Below are positions 35,686 to 36,399 of a stretch of 36,399 bases of DNA, piece by piece. The DNA comes from Verrucomicrobiota bacterium. Its GTDB lineage: Bacteria; Verrucomicrobiota; Verrucomicrobiia; Chthoniobacterales; UBA10450. The position numbers and the translations under genes are program-made. Below the pieces are notes generated by a model. That model was not told where the DNA came from. It made no database searches and saw only the letters and a list, made by a program, of their open reading frames with translations. Position 1 is the stretch's first letter, and every line of letters starts with the position of its first letter. Location of the stretch: positions 1 through 36,399 of the forward strand of contig VBQC01000135.1 of assembly GCA_005887825.1 (NCBI GenBank), read 5' to 3'.

Positions 35686-36059
35686 ATGTCCCCGACGATT
35701 TGCTTTACACCGAGAGCCACGAATGGATTAAGCGCGAGGGTGAGAACGTCCGCATCGGGGTCACCGACCATGCGCAATCTGAATTGACTGACGTCGTCTA
35801 CGTCGAGCTGCCGAAAATGGATCGGCAAGCAAACGCGAAGGAGGCGATTGCCGTGGTCGAATCGGTGAAAGCGGCGAGCGACATTTACGCGCCGGTGAAA
35901 GGCACAGTTGTCGAAGTAAACAAAGCGCTCGAAGCAGACCCCGGCTTAATCAATCGCGAACCCTACGGCCAGGGCTGGATTTTCGTTTTGAAGATCGACA
36001 ACGCCGACGATCTCAAACAATTGAAAGACGCAGCAGCGTATAAGGAGCAGATCGGCTAG
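35682..36059 (+). CDS. gcvH: Glycine cleavage system H protein
   Basis: [46 protein letters not shown]...[26 protein letters not shown] (lipoyl-lysine motif ESVKAASD). Confidence 0.97.
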   Translation: [125 protein letters not shown]

Positions 36060-36399
36060 TGGTCATGTGACGCCCGGATCAAGTTCGTTCCCAGAAGGCT
36101 GGAGACGGTGTTAATTAAGAGCGCAAGGATGATGGTATTGAATCCAAACGCGAGCACACTCTGCAGAAGTGTCAGCCGCCGCATCCGCTGTGAAGTAATT
36201 TGCACATCCGACACCTGGCAAGTCATGCCTATAACGAACGAAAAGTAGGCAAAATCGAAATAATCCGGCATCCGCTCTCCTGGAAAAATAAGCCCGCCAG
36301 CATGTCGACTTTGGCCTGGTTGGTCGCTATCGCCATAAAAAGCGTGGGCGTAGCGCAACCCGAAAACGGTGTGCATAAGACTCCAAGACAAGACAACCG
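36056..36399 (-). CDS. DUF1345-family membrane protein, N-terminus beyond window edge
   Basis: ...HTVFGLRYAHAFYGD...PDYFDFAYFSFVIGMTCQVSDVQITSQRMRRLTLLQSVLAFGFNTIILALLINTVSSLL; frame open to window end. Confidence 0.8.
   Translation of the reverse strand, partial: VVLSWSLMHTVFGLRYAHAFYGDSDQPGQSRHAGGLIFPGERMPDYFDFAYFSFVIGMTCQVSDVQITSQRMRRLTLLQSVLAFGFNTIILALLINTVSSLLGTNLIRASHDH

Overview
A gene-dense, GC-rich bacterial chromosomal window. Gene content and repeat style suggest a Verrucomicrobiota-like genome, but this is inference and was not tested. Most of it is housekeeping: GT2 glycosyltransferases, a fused membrane/spermidine-synthase-like protein, riboflavin synthase, type I dehydroquinate dehydratase, LON-domain protein, dGTPase, methyltransferase, PDH E1a/E1b/E2, rpsT, L,D-transpeptidase, hybrid histidine kinase, HU, RNase HIII, MutY, SLC13/ArsB-type permease, YicC-Gmk-CoaC-CoaB, IMPase, IspF, CysS, tRNA-Ser(GGA), HemQ-like protein, rhomboid-like protein, GcvT and GcvH. 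One NhaD-type antiporter gene is broken by three single-nucleotide frameshifts. The notable layer is a dense set of small repeats between and inside these genes. (i) A four-helix-bundle (S23/IVS-like) gene is bracketed by inverted arrays of a 7-bp unit that also encode its C-terminus and stop. (ii) An apparent GxxExxY-gene remnant sits between inverted 'ATTCGTG...GTGGTTA' arrays. (iii) A gene-less inverted heptamer array lies between rnhC and mutY. (iv) There are four copies of a ~80-bp TGTAGCCGC...GCGGCTACA REPIN-like element and two copies of a ~150-165-bp GGGTAGCGCACGCG... element, some of which supply stop codons. (v) A ~34-bp element is nested inside two other repeats. (vi) A two-hairpin palindromic sequence lies in frame inside gcvT. 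No CRISPR array, rRNA or classical transposase was seen.
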